Below, piece after piece: positions 21,638-33,096 of a stretch of 64,000 nucleotides of DNA; position 1 is the first letter of the stretch; each line of letters starts with the position of its first letter. Under the pieces are notes generated by a model. That model saw only the letters and a program-made list of their open reading frames with translations. It made no database searches and was not told the origin of the DNA. The DNA comes from Ustulina deusta (taxonomy: Eukaryota; Ascomycota; Sordariomycetes; Xylariales; Xylariaceae), in the NCBI GenBank assembly GCA_023159155.1, contig JAJNNX010000016.1:310001-374000 (forward strand), written 5' to 3'. A program made the translations under genes and the position numbers.

Positions 21638-23102
21638 CTAAGGCTCGAGGTGTGACCATTCGGGTATGGCCTTGATCTGATTCCACATGTACTTCTCGAG
21701 CTTGTTGGCCGACTTGGCGTAGGGGGTGCTCTCATTATTGTATTTGCGGCAGTTGTCGAAGATGAGACGAGCGTCCTTAATGAACTCCTCAGGCGTCGTG
21801 TACTGGTCGGCCTCGAGCTTCGTCTCCATGGTGGAGAGGTCCATTGGCTCCTTTATGACCTCGTAGTAATCAGCCACGTCATCTTTGTTGACTGGGTTCA
21901 AGAAGGGCCACGCCGACGCATGGTTTTGCATGTCGTTGAGCAGGTGGAGAAGCTGGTTGTAGTTGGGGCCGTGGCGCGGCTGGCGCGCTAGTTCGTCCAT
22001 GTCTGGCGACCAGCCTGACTCGCGGATTGCTTCGATGGAAAGAGGGTCGATTGCCGTCACGCCACTCTTCCATTGCTTGGGTGGTTGGTGCACTACGTGT
22101 GATTTGGAGAAGGCTCGGATCTTGGCGTGGACGCACTCCTTTTGCTTCAGTAGCATACGGCCCATCTCAAGGTAGCGTACACGTGGCAGCATCGAGCATT
22201 GCATGATGGTGCCTCCTTCGTAATCCTTTATATAACCCATCCATATAGATTTGGGCAATGTAATTTCTTTCGTAAACCCCTGTTTCTTAAAGTAGCCAAT
22301 GGCATAGTTATCGGCGTAGGTAAGGAAATGCATGACGTCGCTCGTAGCTTTTACGTAGTCTTTCAGGTGGGACATGAGGTGCGCTCCGTAACCCTTTACC
22401 TGTTGGTCACTACTAATGGCACAGAAGACGATTTCGGCGAACTGACGGCCCTTGAACGGCCGGTATGTGATGCCACCCACTACTTCCAGCGGCTTCTTGA
22501 CGATTGCTATAGACAAGTGTGTTCGGTCGTAGACGAGTCGCGCTATGTAATCCTTGGGCATCTTGGGCAGTTGTTTCTGGAAGATACACTTCAGGCCGGT
22601 GAGGATAATGAGGGATTCCCGCTCGTTGTCGTTGTTTACTACGCGGAACTCGATCTCGCCGGTTCGCTCCTCGATGACGGCGGGCTGGTGAAGGATATAC
22701 GTTAGCAATGCCCTACGACGGCGTTGACGGAACGGCGATCAGCGGACATGAATTGCTTCGGTAGGATGTGGCGGCGGCGGCGGTGTACGACGCTCGTCTT
22801 CACATCATAATATCTGGGTGGTGCGGCTTGGCGGGGTGTTGCGGGACGAAAGAAACGGAAAGAGATAGTCAGTCTACCTTCTCAGGGAAAGGAATGGGCT
22901 TTATAGCGCGCTTCTTCTCTAGCTCGTTCAGGTCTTCGCTGTGTTTGGCGCGCTTCGAGGCTGTCGGCGACGAGGGCTCATCGCTAGCCTTGCGCTTCCC
23001 GTCTGCTCGCAGCGAAGGGCTATTAGCAACGTCGCCGCCGAAGGGGCATGAGCGATTCATCAGGAAACGGGGGACCTCACTCTCTTCTTTAATAGGACCC
23101 AT
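21638..23102 (-). CDS. gcn5: GCN5 histone acetyltransferase
   Basis: Two exons, complement(21638..22684, 22878..23102), predict 423 aa. The 193-nt intron begins GTAGAC and ends TTGCTAACG...CCTTCACCAG with a CTAAC branch site; it joins IKPIPFPEK to [10 protein letters not shown] as in fungal orthologues. After a basic N-terminal region come a GNAT domain (about 80-250), with catalytic E159 in FAEIVF and the acetyl-CoA loop QVKGYG at 170-175, and a C-terminal bromodomain (about 317-413), with the acetyl-lysine-binding asparagine near 391 in the RKYNN loop. GCN5 is the catalytic subunit of SAGA and ADA and acetylates histone H3 tails to activate transcription. It is divergent from ost5, with about 0.7 kb between the starts. 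Confidence 0.97.
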
Positions 23103-23816
23103 GACGACCAGTCCTATCGGCAGCAAGGTGTGGCGTTGCAGAAGAGACGCCGACTCGTGCAGCGTCGGGGCGCAAGGTGGTTGAATTGATGCAAGGAGGG
23201 AGGTAGTATAGATACACAGATACACACTGCAAGATCTCCAGCCTGTCTGTGGAGATGATGCGACGCGGAGTGAGCAGGGGAACTTGACGCTAAAACAGCC
23301 TGCTTATGTAATTAAAAGGCTTATTATGCCCGAGTAGGTATCCAGGCAGGTCAGTACCTACCTAAGGCTGCCTATGGCGGTATTGCAGGTAGGTACTGTG
23401 GAGTGGGGGAATGGAACTCATAGGCCCTGTAAAGTAAAGCGCCCATGTCCTTCGGGACCCATAGCAAAAAGACAATTCACTATGGCACAGTACCTGTCTT
23501 GAACATCCGAGACTAAGCCTTATTTGGAAATACCCAGTCGAGCCACCGTTGCCAGATGGCCTACGACGGGTGGTAGCTTCCGGCAGGACCTAACATGTAG
23601 AGCTATGCGTACAGTTCATGATACTGGTAAGTCGCATCATCAAAAACTCATCACTTGTCCCGCGACCCGTCGTCGTCCTGCCCGCTTCATCCCTCAGCAT
23701 GGTATTGCACTCTGCCAACGAAAACTAGCCTCATTGAATTGGTCATTTCACAAGACAGTCGGAAACACGCGAATAACAGAAAGCCGACCATCTGCTCCGT
23801 CGTCTCGCTGTCGTCC
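23103..23816. promoter_or_regulatory. Divergent promoter region, gcn5 / ost5
   Basis: About 0.7 kb between the gcn5 start (minus) and the ost5 start (plus). TAGGTACC-type motifs occur at 23335-23400. No TATA box is obvious. Frames inside are not supported as genes. Confidence 0.5.
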
Positions 23817-24179
23817 ATGGATTCCTCATTGCATGACCTCTGGCACACTGCTTCAGGCAGCCCATTCCAGCCCGCCGTCGGAAAGGGAAGCCAGTTCTTC
23901 GTTGGTTTCGTCCTTCTCCTTCTTGGTCTAGGCCTGACAGGCGGATTCGCCTTTGGTACGTCTGAGAGCGTGTTTGTTCGCATCCGCGTGCTGACGGCAA
24001 GTTCTCCGCAGATCGATCTCTCGTCGGCCTCCCCGTCTATGGTGTCCCAGCCGGATTGGCCATCGCGTGCGTCTTGCCCCCAATACAAGCAACCTGATTT
24101 CTCTCCGTGCGCTCGGATCTAACCGTCATGCAGATTCGGAACGGTCTACATGTTCTGCGCCGTCGGGGTTTACGTCTAG
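23817..24179 (+). CDS. ost5: Oligosaccharyltransferase subunit OST5 (TMEM258 family)
   Basis: Three short exons, join(23817..23955, 24012..24066, 24134..24179), predict 79 aa. The introns (56 and 67 nt) begin GTACGT and GTGCGT and end CTCCGCAG and TCATGCAG; the second has a CTAAC branch site. Two hydrophobic segments are seen, about residues 27-46 (FFVGFVLLLLGLGLTGGFAF) and 52-79. The C-terminus, FGTVYMFCAVGVYV, matches the ending of the OST5/TMEM258 family, and 79 aa equals the usual length (yeast 86). OST5 is a small ER membrane subunit of the complex that transfers glycans to asparagine residues. Its stop lies only 232 bases before rad1 on the same strand. It is easily missed because no exon exceeds 140 nt. 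Confidence 0.88.
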
Positions 24180-24411
24180 AAAGAAAGAGAGATACTCGAA
24201 AAGAGTCGCTCGTGGACTGACGAGAACGTCCCCGTGTACCATAGATGAATTGAGGCGTGTATAAGCGTCGGCCACTACCGCCCAAGCTGTGTTTTCTTTG
24301 AGAGTGATCGGGCACCTTTTGATTTTGTCTTCCAATTTCCCCATTCTGCGTTATCCCGAATACCTATCTCGTCCACGACGATCCCCTGGTCGTCGTCACA
24401 TTGGTTCATCA

Positions 24412-25438
24412 ATGGCGTCTCCTGTGGGTTCCGTCCCACGGCAACCTCTGTTTCGAGCAGTGGCGAGTTCGACGAGGCAGATATACCAACTACTGAAATG
24501 CATCAGCTTCTCGCCCAACGTCGATGTTCAGCTTACGCACGATGGAATTCGGTTCGCGGCCGACCACTCTCGCGTTATGCAGGGTAAGTGTCGCTCCTAA
24601 TTTAAAACCTCTCTGAGATTGAAGGCGCTGACCCACCATCACAGGTGTGGCATTTCTTGACCAATCGCTCTTCACTACATATACTCTTAACTGGCCAGAG
24701 CAGGCGAAGACAACGCCACGGTTCCAGATGAATCTCTCGGCCTTACTCGAAGCTCTACAGATATTTGGTGCCGCCGATGCGGCAGCTAGGGCAGCCAAAA
24801 CTGACGCAGACTCATATCGTAGCAATCTCCGCAATTATCGCCCAGACGCCTTCAGTCACCAGACTCTCGGCATGCCTGGCACCTGCTGTCTAGTCTATGA
24901 AGAGGATGGGTCATCCCTCAGCGTTATTCTAGAGGAATCCGACGTGAAGACGCAGTGTAACATTGTCACATACACACCCGAGTCCCCCGATGATATCCCT
25001 TTTGATCGAGAAGATCTTTCTTTCAAGATTATTATGCAAGCCCGGTGGCTCCTGGACAGCCTGTCCGAGCTCGCGCCTTTGTCGCCAGTTCGAATCACTG
25101 TCTCTGCCTTACCGAATGCTCCTTACCTTAAACTAGCAAGTGGTGGAGCCATCAGCAGCGCCAGTGTAGACTTCTCTAACGGCCGCGATCTGCTCGAGAC
25201 TTTTTCTGTGCGTGAACCCTGGGTCCAGAGCTTCAAATTTGACCTAGTCAAATCCGCAAGCGAAGCAATGCGCATAGCAAGTAAAGTGAGCTTCCGTGGG
25301 GACGGACAGGGTGTTCTGAGCCTCCAGTTCATGGTGGAAAGCGAGGGCGGCTTGGTCAGCTTTCTTGATTTTCGGTTCGTCCCGTACATCACACAAGAGG
25401 ACGAAGAGTCTGAATCTGAAAGTGACGAAGGATACTAA
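24412..25438 (+). CDS. rad1: RAD1 subunit of the 9-1-1 DNA-damage checkpoint clamp
   Basis: Two exons, join(24412..24583, 24645..25438), predict 321 aa. The 61-nt intron runs from GTAAGT to ACCATCACAG with a CTGAC branch site. The protein matches the Rad1/Rec1/Rad17 family throughout: an N-terminal PCNA-like domain with LTHDGIRFAADHSRVMQG and AFLDQSLFTTY, a second domain with FKIIMQARWLLDSLSEL and SVSFRGDGQGVLSLQFMV-type strands, and an acidic C-terminus. It forms a PCNA-like ring with Rad9 and Hus1 that is loaded at damaged DNA to activate the ATR checkpoint. The Ala-rich insert near residues 110-130 looks like a lineage-specific loop. The start is the ATG at 24412. Confidence 0.93.
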
Positions 25439-27618
25439 GTCGCAGCTATTCCATCATTCCGTCGTTATTCTCTCAGTTAGCTCATACCATAATCAGATAA
25501 TATAGCCGGATGAGCTTGCTTCTTGAATCATGTGAGATAACCGTACGATGTCAATCCAAGCGCCGCTGCTTGGGGAGAATCGTGGCCAACACTAGTCATC
25601 GTAGCCCACGGTTATCTCCCCATTCGGTTATCCAGCTGAACACCCACTACTTAGTCTTAATCCACGAAATCTAGATCATATAGCCCACCAACCAGCGTAT
25701 TATAATGAGCGCCATGATTGTCTTCCGACCAACGACTTGGGTCCCAAAATCCACGCTCCCTTTTCTTCTTCCACTGTCATGACAGAAGCGATACAACCTT
25801 GCCACATGTGCGGACACCAGAGCTAACAGGGCCCTTGTATTTCATATATGAAGCGAATTGACGACAGAATGGCGTTCGAGACACCTGAGTGATAGTTTGC
25901 TGCTCGTGAAGTATATCTTTATCTCAAGGCAAAAGGACTAAATGACAGATAACGTCCATGACGCACACCACGTAGTTGGCTATTTTGGTACTTCATTGCT
26001 GCCATTCTTCGTTTGCCCCCTCCTTCGATCTAGCGCTAGAATTAAAACACATTACCTTGATTCTCAATCGGCTCGAACTAATAAAACTAGCATCGAACGC
26101 TGTATTTCAGCCACTACGAGAAACGGGCAGTCCAAATATGTGATGAACAAGCCCACTTACAACCAATCTAACCGGCCGGCATGACTGAGTGCCATGTGTC
26201 CAAGCTCCATCGCATCGTCTTTGATATGGTATGCGCCTAGGCGTGTGGTACAATATCAGCTCGATGACAACGCCATCATAATATGACGCTGTGCATATAC
26301 AAGAGAGTGTCCGAGATATTCTTTCACACCTCGTGCTCTCTGGGTCTAGAGCCTCGCTCACCTCAGCCTCTAGTCGCGGACTTGTCCGCTTACCATAATA
26401 GTCACGCGGCCATCTTGGTATGTATTTCCGGCTCTTCCGCTCTTTTCTTAACCTCTCCTCTTTCCCACATGCTATGGATTTGTATACCTCGTGGTTAGAT
26501 GATGACCGTACTACCGTAATTAGTTAGGTAAATAGTAGTGTCTAGAAAGCCAAGTGCCAAAAAAGCAGGGCATTTACTCGCCTCTAGCGCCGCACTATGG
26601 TATTCGAGTGCGGTCTATGAAGAGATCTACAGCGATTTGTCTCTAGATAGTATCTCACTAAAGAATAAGTGGTCAATACATATTCCTACACAACAACCAC
26701 CCTACCGTACATAAGCAGCTCACCGCGATGATCTTCTTTAATTAGAGCTCCGAGTTTTCTGTCCTCGTCTCCTTCTCCTGTCTCGTCCTGTCTCGTTCAC
26801 AAAAGCAATTGTGAGCTGTTAGCTCTTCATCGCCACGCAAACCTCATATTCTAGACCTAGACCGTCTGCCTTTTGCGGTATTGCCGTAAGATATATTTTA
26901 GGCTACAAAAACTAGTCGATTTTAGCTTGGTTTACGCACGTCATGTCCCCGGTTGTCCCAACCCTTTGGTAACGAGAGAGTAAGTGGCGTGCCTCTAGAC
27001 CATTAGGGGTGTTGTTGATATGGTAGTCAATTCACTGACGTAAATATATCGATAGCGATTTGCAGGCAGGAAGCATTATATTCAGCCTCGTCAGCCTGGC
27101 GAGCGAGAAATCAGGCCACAAATATCTTCCAGTTCTATTCCCGGTCTCCTAGTGTTCAGAACAGAGCAACAGCCTCATAATACCTGCCATCTTTATCTCG
27201 ACAATTTTATTTAAGTTCATGTGAGACATCCCTTTATGTCTGTTTCTATACCACGGCAACCCCGAGTCATTCTTGAACTTTGCTACTCTTCTTCCTTTTT
27301 GTAATTGCTAGAAACTGAAATAACACATCCTTCACTTCTGAACCTAACCCCTCCCTATGCCAATCCCTTTTTTTTTTTCATTGCCACTACGAAACGTCTG
27401 CCCTCAACGCTACGGTCTCCTCCTCGTTTTCCAGATTTTAACAATACACAAGGCTACAGGCCGTTCCATCGTCATATACTCTCATCAATTATTGTTATCG
27501 ACAGCGACACTTAGGTAGCTAGCTACCGTAAGAGATACCCTATTTTCGCCGACCTAGCTAAACTCGGCCAACCTTCACCAACGACATATTCCCGCCGCTA
27601 TCCACTAGTTTCACAACA
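25439..27618. other. Long intergenic region
   Basis: About 2.2 kb with no supported gene. A perfect 7-bp hairpin (CCGCACT/AGTGCGG) occurs near 26591-26614. From about 27240 the plus strand becomes pyrimidine-rich and probably forms the promoter and leader of the small gene at 27619. Confidence 0.45.
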
Positions 27619-27909
27619 ATGCGCGGGCTTCCAATCACGCAGGATGAGAAAGAGTCCGGGGCAAGCTGTTTCAGCGGGATCCAGTCTCGGCTCACAACTC
27701 TCCTATTAGGGCGTCGAGATTCCGACACCGGCGCTCAGCGAAACCCCCCCGCCTCAAATCCGCCCACGGGCAACGTGGTAGGTGGCGGACCCAATTACGC
27801 AAAGAATCAGGCGCGCCCCTCGGCTCCGTACGTGCCACAACATGCCGCCGCGTCGTTCGTCAAGACCGCGACGCCGCGGGAGATGAGAAAGCAAAATGAG
27901 ATATTGTAA
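27619..27909 (+). CDS. Small hypothetical protein
   Basis: 96 aa in one exon, ATG at 27619 (context CACAACAATGC). It has no cysteine pattern, signal peptide or membrane segment. The sequence is rich in Pro, Ala, Gly, Asn and Arg and ends with an alanine- and lysine-containing helix-like stretch (HAAASFVKTATPREMRKQ). Support comes from the GC-rich codon usage, good start context and a long pyrimidine-rich leader upstream, which stand out from the gene-poor surroundings. No family is recognised, and it is most likely a disordered protein. Confidence 0.45.
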   Translation: MRGLPITQDEKESGASCFSGIQSRLTTLLLGRRDSDTGAQRNPPASNPPTGNVVGGGPNYAKNQARPSAPYVPQHAAASFVKTATPREMRKQNEIL

Positions 27910-28148
27910 TCGGTGACATGCATTCATTACCTCCTGAGCTCACTCGCCGAGTCTTCTCATCATGGGTTTCATTGGATGCGATTCGACGTTTTCCCATGTC
28001 ACCCTTTTCCTCACCATTGGCCCCCCATCTTACTCGAACCAACTAAGAGCGTGAGCCAACGTCATATTGCAACGGCGGTTAAATGAACGCATTCTGTATT
28101 AATCGGTTGGGGGATATTGGGGCGGAAGAGCGCGGGGCATCGGATCAC

Positions 28149-28177
28149 CACTCATTCACTCACTCACTCACTCACTC
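28149..28177. repeat. (CACT)n microsatellite
   Basis: About six tandem CACT/ACTC units in a non-coding region about 240 bases after the small hypothetical gene. Confidence 0.8.
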
Positions 28178-31098
28178 TTTCGCTCTCGAAGATATTCATG
28201 TGGCCCTGGAATTGTCGGTAGTCATCGCCATCATTCATTCCATTTCCTAGAGGCTGCATAGAGAAGGCCTGTTAGCCGTTAGACCAGGACCACCCACCTG
28301 ACAGAATCCACTCGCACGTGCGACGGTTCAAGCCGTTTTTGTTGGGCGCCGCGCAAAAAATTGTCAGCTGACCATCCTGATTCGCGTACAGAGGAGGCTC
28401 GCCGAACCACATCTGAGACACTACACATCATTTCCACGCCAGGGGTAAGGAGTCGGGAGGCGTTGGCAGGTCGCGTGCCAAGCGGAGTCTATACACTACG
28501 CCGCACCGCTTCAGAAAAAGGGGGAACAACTGGAAGGATTCGGTCTTGCTTTCTGAGGAATTTGGTGGCATACCTAGCGCCTGGGTCTCAATCTTGAAAA
28601 CGAAATCGCCATTCCAGTACAGTGTCATCATCGTAGGATGATTGATGTCCCCTATTCTTGCAAACTTTGCACAATGCACGCGTGCATCGCATGTTGTGGC
28701 CAAGAAGTAATATCACGAACTTTGGCCTCCGCTCCCGATGAGAGGAGATTAAGACTCTATCGGGATTGTTCATTGAGTCTTGTCGTATTTCAACGCGTAC
28801 ACTTTGCCACCACTCATCCCAGAGTTTCAAGTAAATGATATGAGCAATGCTTTTGCGTAGGCTTTCCTGAGTGGCGATCCCAATTGCGTAGCTGCTAGGG
28901 AGACTGTAATAAATCCATCTGCCTCGCACGGCCTAGTTTGAACCGAATGGATGGTTTAAGATAAGGTGAAATTCGCTTGGAACATGGCCGATGTCACCCA
29001 ACTCTGTTCACAAATTCCCCGACTGTTTCAAGTAGGAGCGCATTCAGTAGCGAGTTTTGCAGTCGATGGATTCCAGCTGTGGCGGCACAATACCACGTCG
29101 GTGGGCGAGCGAGCGAGCATCTTGTAGCATCGCATATTCGTGATACACTGCAACGCTGGGATCTAGCTGACCTCTAAATGCTCAATCGCTCTCGCGCCAA
29201 TCATACCGCGCCATTGATGAATTGAGGTTCTTCAATTTTATACAATATTTGCTTCGCGGCTGTCGAGGTCACTGGTCTTCTCATCGAGGTATTGACTACA
29301 GATATTAATCGCGCGAATATTCCCAGCCACCCGTTTCTGGAAGTCGCCACTAGGTGATGCAAAAAATAGAAAGGATCGTCGTCTAAACCACGAGGAGGTA
29401 CGCATGGCGATCGAGTTTCTCTGGCCTTACATAGAGCTTGCAAGGGAGACGAATCTAATATCCACTTCGTACTGTTTTTAGTTTCGGCTAGTTTTGGCGA
29501 GGGGAAGTCCACGAGCTCGATGCAGCATATGGAGCCGATTGTGTTTCGGTGACCTGTCTGGTATCATGTTTGCTGTAGGGGACTTCTCCCCCATGGGATT
29601 TCCACATCCCTATTTAGAAAGCCAAGACTGCAAATGGCTGCAAGCCACAAGCAGCGGATCCGATGCTCACGCAATGCTTGTATCAGCACTACCAGCCACC
29701 AGCCATAAAAATCACGAACTGCCTCAGCGAGGGTTGTCGATGTTTGCTGGTGAGAAGATGAATCGAATGGAGTGCAAACAAGGGATGACTGTGCACTAGT
29801 GTAGTCAGTCTCAAGCACATGATTGTAAGAAGGGGGCCAAGCGAGGCATTGCCTAGGTACAATGTACCAATAGTGTAGTAGTAGGGATGCAGGTTTTGGT
29901 CCCTGCCTGCACAGATGTCGTGGGGTCTGCCGTATCACTGCATCATGTCATGCCATCTTGCTCCATCTTTGCTGTGGCCGAGATGGGCTGTGCACTGCAG
30001 TCTGCAGACAGACTCCCCACAGGGATAGCGTGCCTAGGTGCCCGGATTAGGTATTTCCAATTCGCCTTTTACCGACACAAGGCATTCTGCATTCGTCCTT
30101 TCAACAAGGGGGCTTTGCTTTCGCATCGACATCTGTCATCGGTAACACAAATTGCTGTTCATGTGACGGATGATGTTGGTTACCTATATGTTGTTGTAGG
30201 GAACTAAGCCAATGGATGACGACAGGATCAAGCGGATGAATAGGCGCAGAATGAAAAGACCATCCACCTACCGACATCTAACTGCTTTTGATGTAACTGT
30301 CAACGGTGCTGTCGCCATATCGGTAGACACGCTGGTAGATCCACCAGGTAGGTAAACGCTAGTAATACTAGCATATGGCCTAGTGTTCTTTAGGGAGTCT
30401 AGCGTACAGCACACGAGAGAGTACCTACAGGAGAGAGCACCGTAGTTGGTTACTCCAGGTAGGTAGCGTAATTCGCAAGCAGGATTCCAGTCGGCACGTA
30501 CAGTAGGATGGATGTCTTGCGTCATACGGAGATTCTGGGCCAGCAATGTCTCCAGCATCGCATCCTGCAACGCCAAAGGAACTGAAGCCCGGACAAGTCT
30601 GTCTTCTCATCGTGGACTGATGCGCCCTGGTGCGGCCTTACCTCGGGCGGGGCGGATGGTGTGGGCAGAAAATCGCGAAGGAACATGACTCCTTGATTCG
30701 CTTCGGCTAGGAAGATCTATGAATAAGTGACTTGATGACTTGATGAATCAACCATGGCTGACGATTCAATAGCAGTATATTTAGACTGTTCTACATGTGT
30801 TGTATCGCGTGCGTATTTGTATATCCTAGATACATACCTATAAAAGCTGAAGTCTATTTGGGGGTCGAGTTGGTGAGCGTGATGTGGAGGAGAAGAAATG
30901 CCTAGTAGGTACCTAAGGCATCCGAGGTAGGTAGTGCAGGTGAGGGTGGGCGATGAGGATGGCGTGTCGGATGGTCCCGACACTTGGCCGGATCTGATTT
31001 TAATTAAAGTTAACATGGATAGGTATCTATGCTTATCTCTTCATTGTATATACCTATATGATTTTAGTATTAGATAAGCCACAAGGCGAAAAACCAAA

Positions 31099-31135
31099 TA
31101 GCACTGATAGGACTCGAACCTACCCACCTTATGAC
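31099..31135 (-). pseudogene. tRNA 3'-half fragment
   Basis: The minus strand shows a T-arm with a fully paired five-base stem around TTCGAGT (31107-31123), a 7-base acceptor-like CAGTGCT plus A, and a nearby run of five Ts. No matching 5' acceptor strand (AGCACTG expected) or D-arm lies upstream. It is best explained as a truncated tRNA or tRNA-derived element, not a working tRNA gene. Confidence 0.35.
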
Positions 31136-33096
31136 CTGGCTATCCAGTAGAACTTCACTGTATTGCGCATAGGTTGGAAGGGAAGGTCCGGACTGGTACG
31201 GTGGGTAGTACCTACCTACCTACGTAGGCCCCTACATACTTAGTTACCTCCTACCGGGAGAGGTAGTGTAACGAGGTATTCTCTCAGCACCTATCTAGGT
31301 AGAGGTACCTAGTGCTTGCAAGCTTACGGCATTGTTCCTCACCATCAACCATACCTACTGGACATCCATTGCTCTACCTACCTACTGGTACCTAAGTAGG
31401 CACACAATCTTCCTCCAGGAAGATGCGGCACATACTTGGCACATATTCCTACGCTCCCGCAACTAATTGACTATTCCAATGTATTGAGGTCTAAAGTAAC
31501 TCGATTGGCTACCTAGCCATCGATCTCTCTCTCTCTCCCCAAGCGACCCCCCTGTCGACAACCCATGGCCGTTCATCCCCGCTCCCTCCCGTCTGGCGCA
31601 GGGTTGTGCCTCGGCGCCGTCAAATGTCGAGATTCCGACTCGCTGAAGCATGGAGCAAACCGAATCGGGGGCCGTGAGCTCTTGGTCCGACTGGAATCAT
31701 TGGAATGCGCTTCGCTGTGCGTTTCCGTTACCTCCCTTGCTTGCGCAAACTCGCATTCCAGCCTGCCACTAGACTAGTCCATATTCTCCTTTCTTGCTTC
31801 CTCGCAGCCGGTGTGTTGATTGGCCTCCCTCGTTTGAAGCGTCCATTGCTCATAAACAGGGTGGGGTGAGGTTTGCTTGTTGTGACATGTACTTTTCTTT
31901 TACGAGGTTTAATTTATTCGACCAGGCAGCGTACGATGGCATTTCGTCGGGCCTACATCCCATGAGTACAAAGTGGCATAGCAGTAGGCAGTGTTACAAC
32001 ACGTGTCCTGGCACTTGGGAAGAGCACGCCTTTCCGACCCGGCGGGTCCAGGCCAATACTTGGACCAGTACCCAGACCTCGACCGTTGGACATCTTCAGC
32101 AATATCAGGTGTCAGCGGTTGAATCGCGTGACGATACTGGTCGGACCTGTACACCACTACCGAGATGCCGAAACCTAACTGGTCCGGCTGCCCCGTTAGC
32201 CGCGAGTATTCGAGCAGAATCGCAAGCCAACCAGCTACCTCCACCGGTTTTTCTGGTAGCTACCCTTTTTCCATTTTTGCGCCATCCTATGTAGTAGGTT
32301 TGGTATTAGTTTTGACCCCTCGATTCTTGACTTTGAAACTGAGACAGAATCAGTCCAGAGTACGCCATACGCCGTATGTACCAAACATTTCTCAAAATAC
32401 TCATCTGCGCCGCACCCCGTGAATCAGCTGCTATGGCGGGGTTCGTCATATTCTTCCAGAGTAGGGACACAGACGTACTGTACAGATAGGTAGACTAGAT
32501 GGCAGGGAAGTTATCCGAAAGTTGACGTCAAGTTACCCATGCCCTTCCGCGCCACAGGGTTCAGCAGTGTACACTACAGTGCTAGGCAGTAAAGAAATAC
32601 GATCTACGCTAGGGTTTGCAAATAGAAATGCCCCGATGGACGATAAAAATAACAGGACAGCCCAAAGGACACACACCGTTGGAGGCTTGGCTGACTGCCC
32701 CCGGTCTTCCCGCCTTGCTCCACCGAGCCATACCAGGGCTATCCCTGTAATAGGAAAAGTAGGGTCTGCGCTCAGCCGAGCTAGGGAGTGCAGGCATCGA
32801 CATGTTGCCCAGTACCTACTGTAGGCTCTTGCTAGGGACCGAAGTGTAGAGTGTAGATGCATCCATGTCGCATCACGCCCGCTCCAGTCTCTGTGCCGTG
32901 GCATGGCAGGCGGAGCAACGGGGTTCAAGTGCGAATGCAGATACCTGTCATGCTGCCCCTGTCGCTGCTAGTCCTTGCTGGTGGCCTAGTGGATGAACAG
33001 CCTTGTGATACCCCAGACCGAACCCATTATATGAGATGTCTCTTCCCGAGGTCTACATGTTTGATTACATCCATTCCCTTGCATAGCGCTGTCATT

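Larger units (their letters stand above)
27910..33096. other. Gene-poor region, 5.2 kb
   Basis: No supported gene was found on either strand. Contents that can be named: a (CACT)n microsatellite at 28149-28177, a T-arm-like tRNA fragment at 31099-31135, a CT run near 31525-31540, and the densest set of TAGGTACC-type motifs of the window (30330-30480, 30900-30930, 31200-31390). Frames in 28.3-30.6 kb overlap on opposite strands and resemble nothing known. The last part is the promoter and leader of the disordered protein gene. Confidence 0.45.

Noticed and set aside
32857..33096. 80-residue N-terminal extension of the disordered protein
   Set aside because: The frame is open but the residues look like translated leader, and the downstream ATG at 33097 begins the part with the protein's typical composition.
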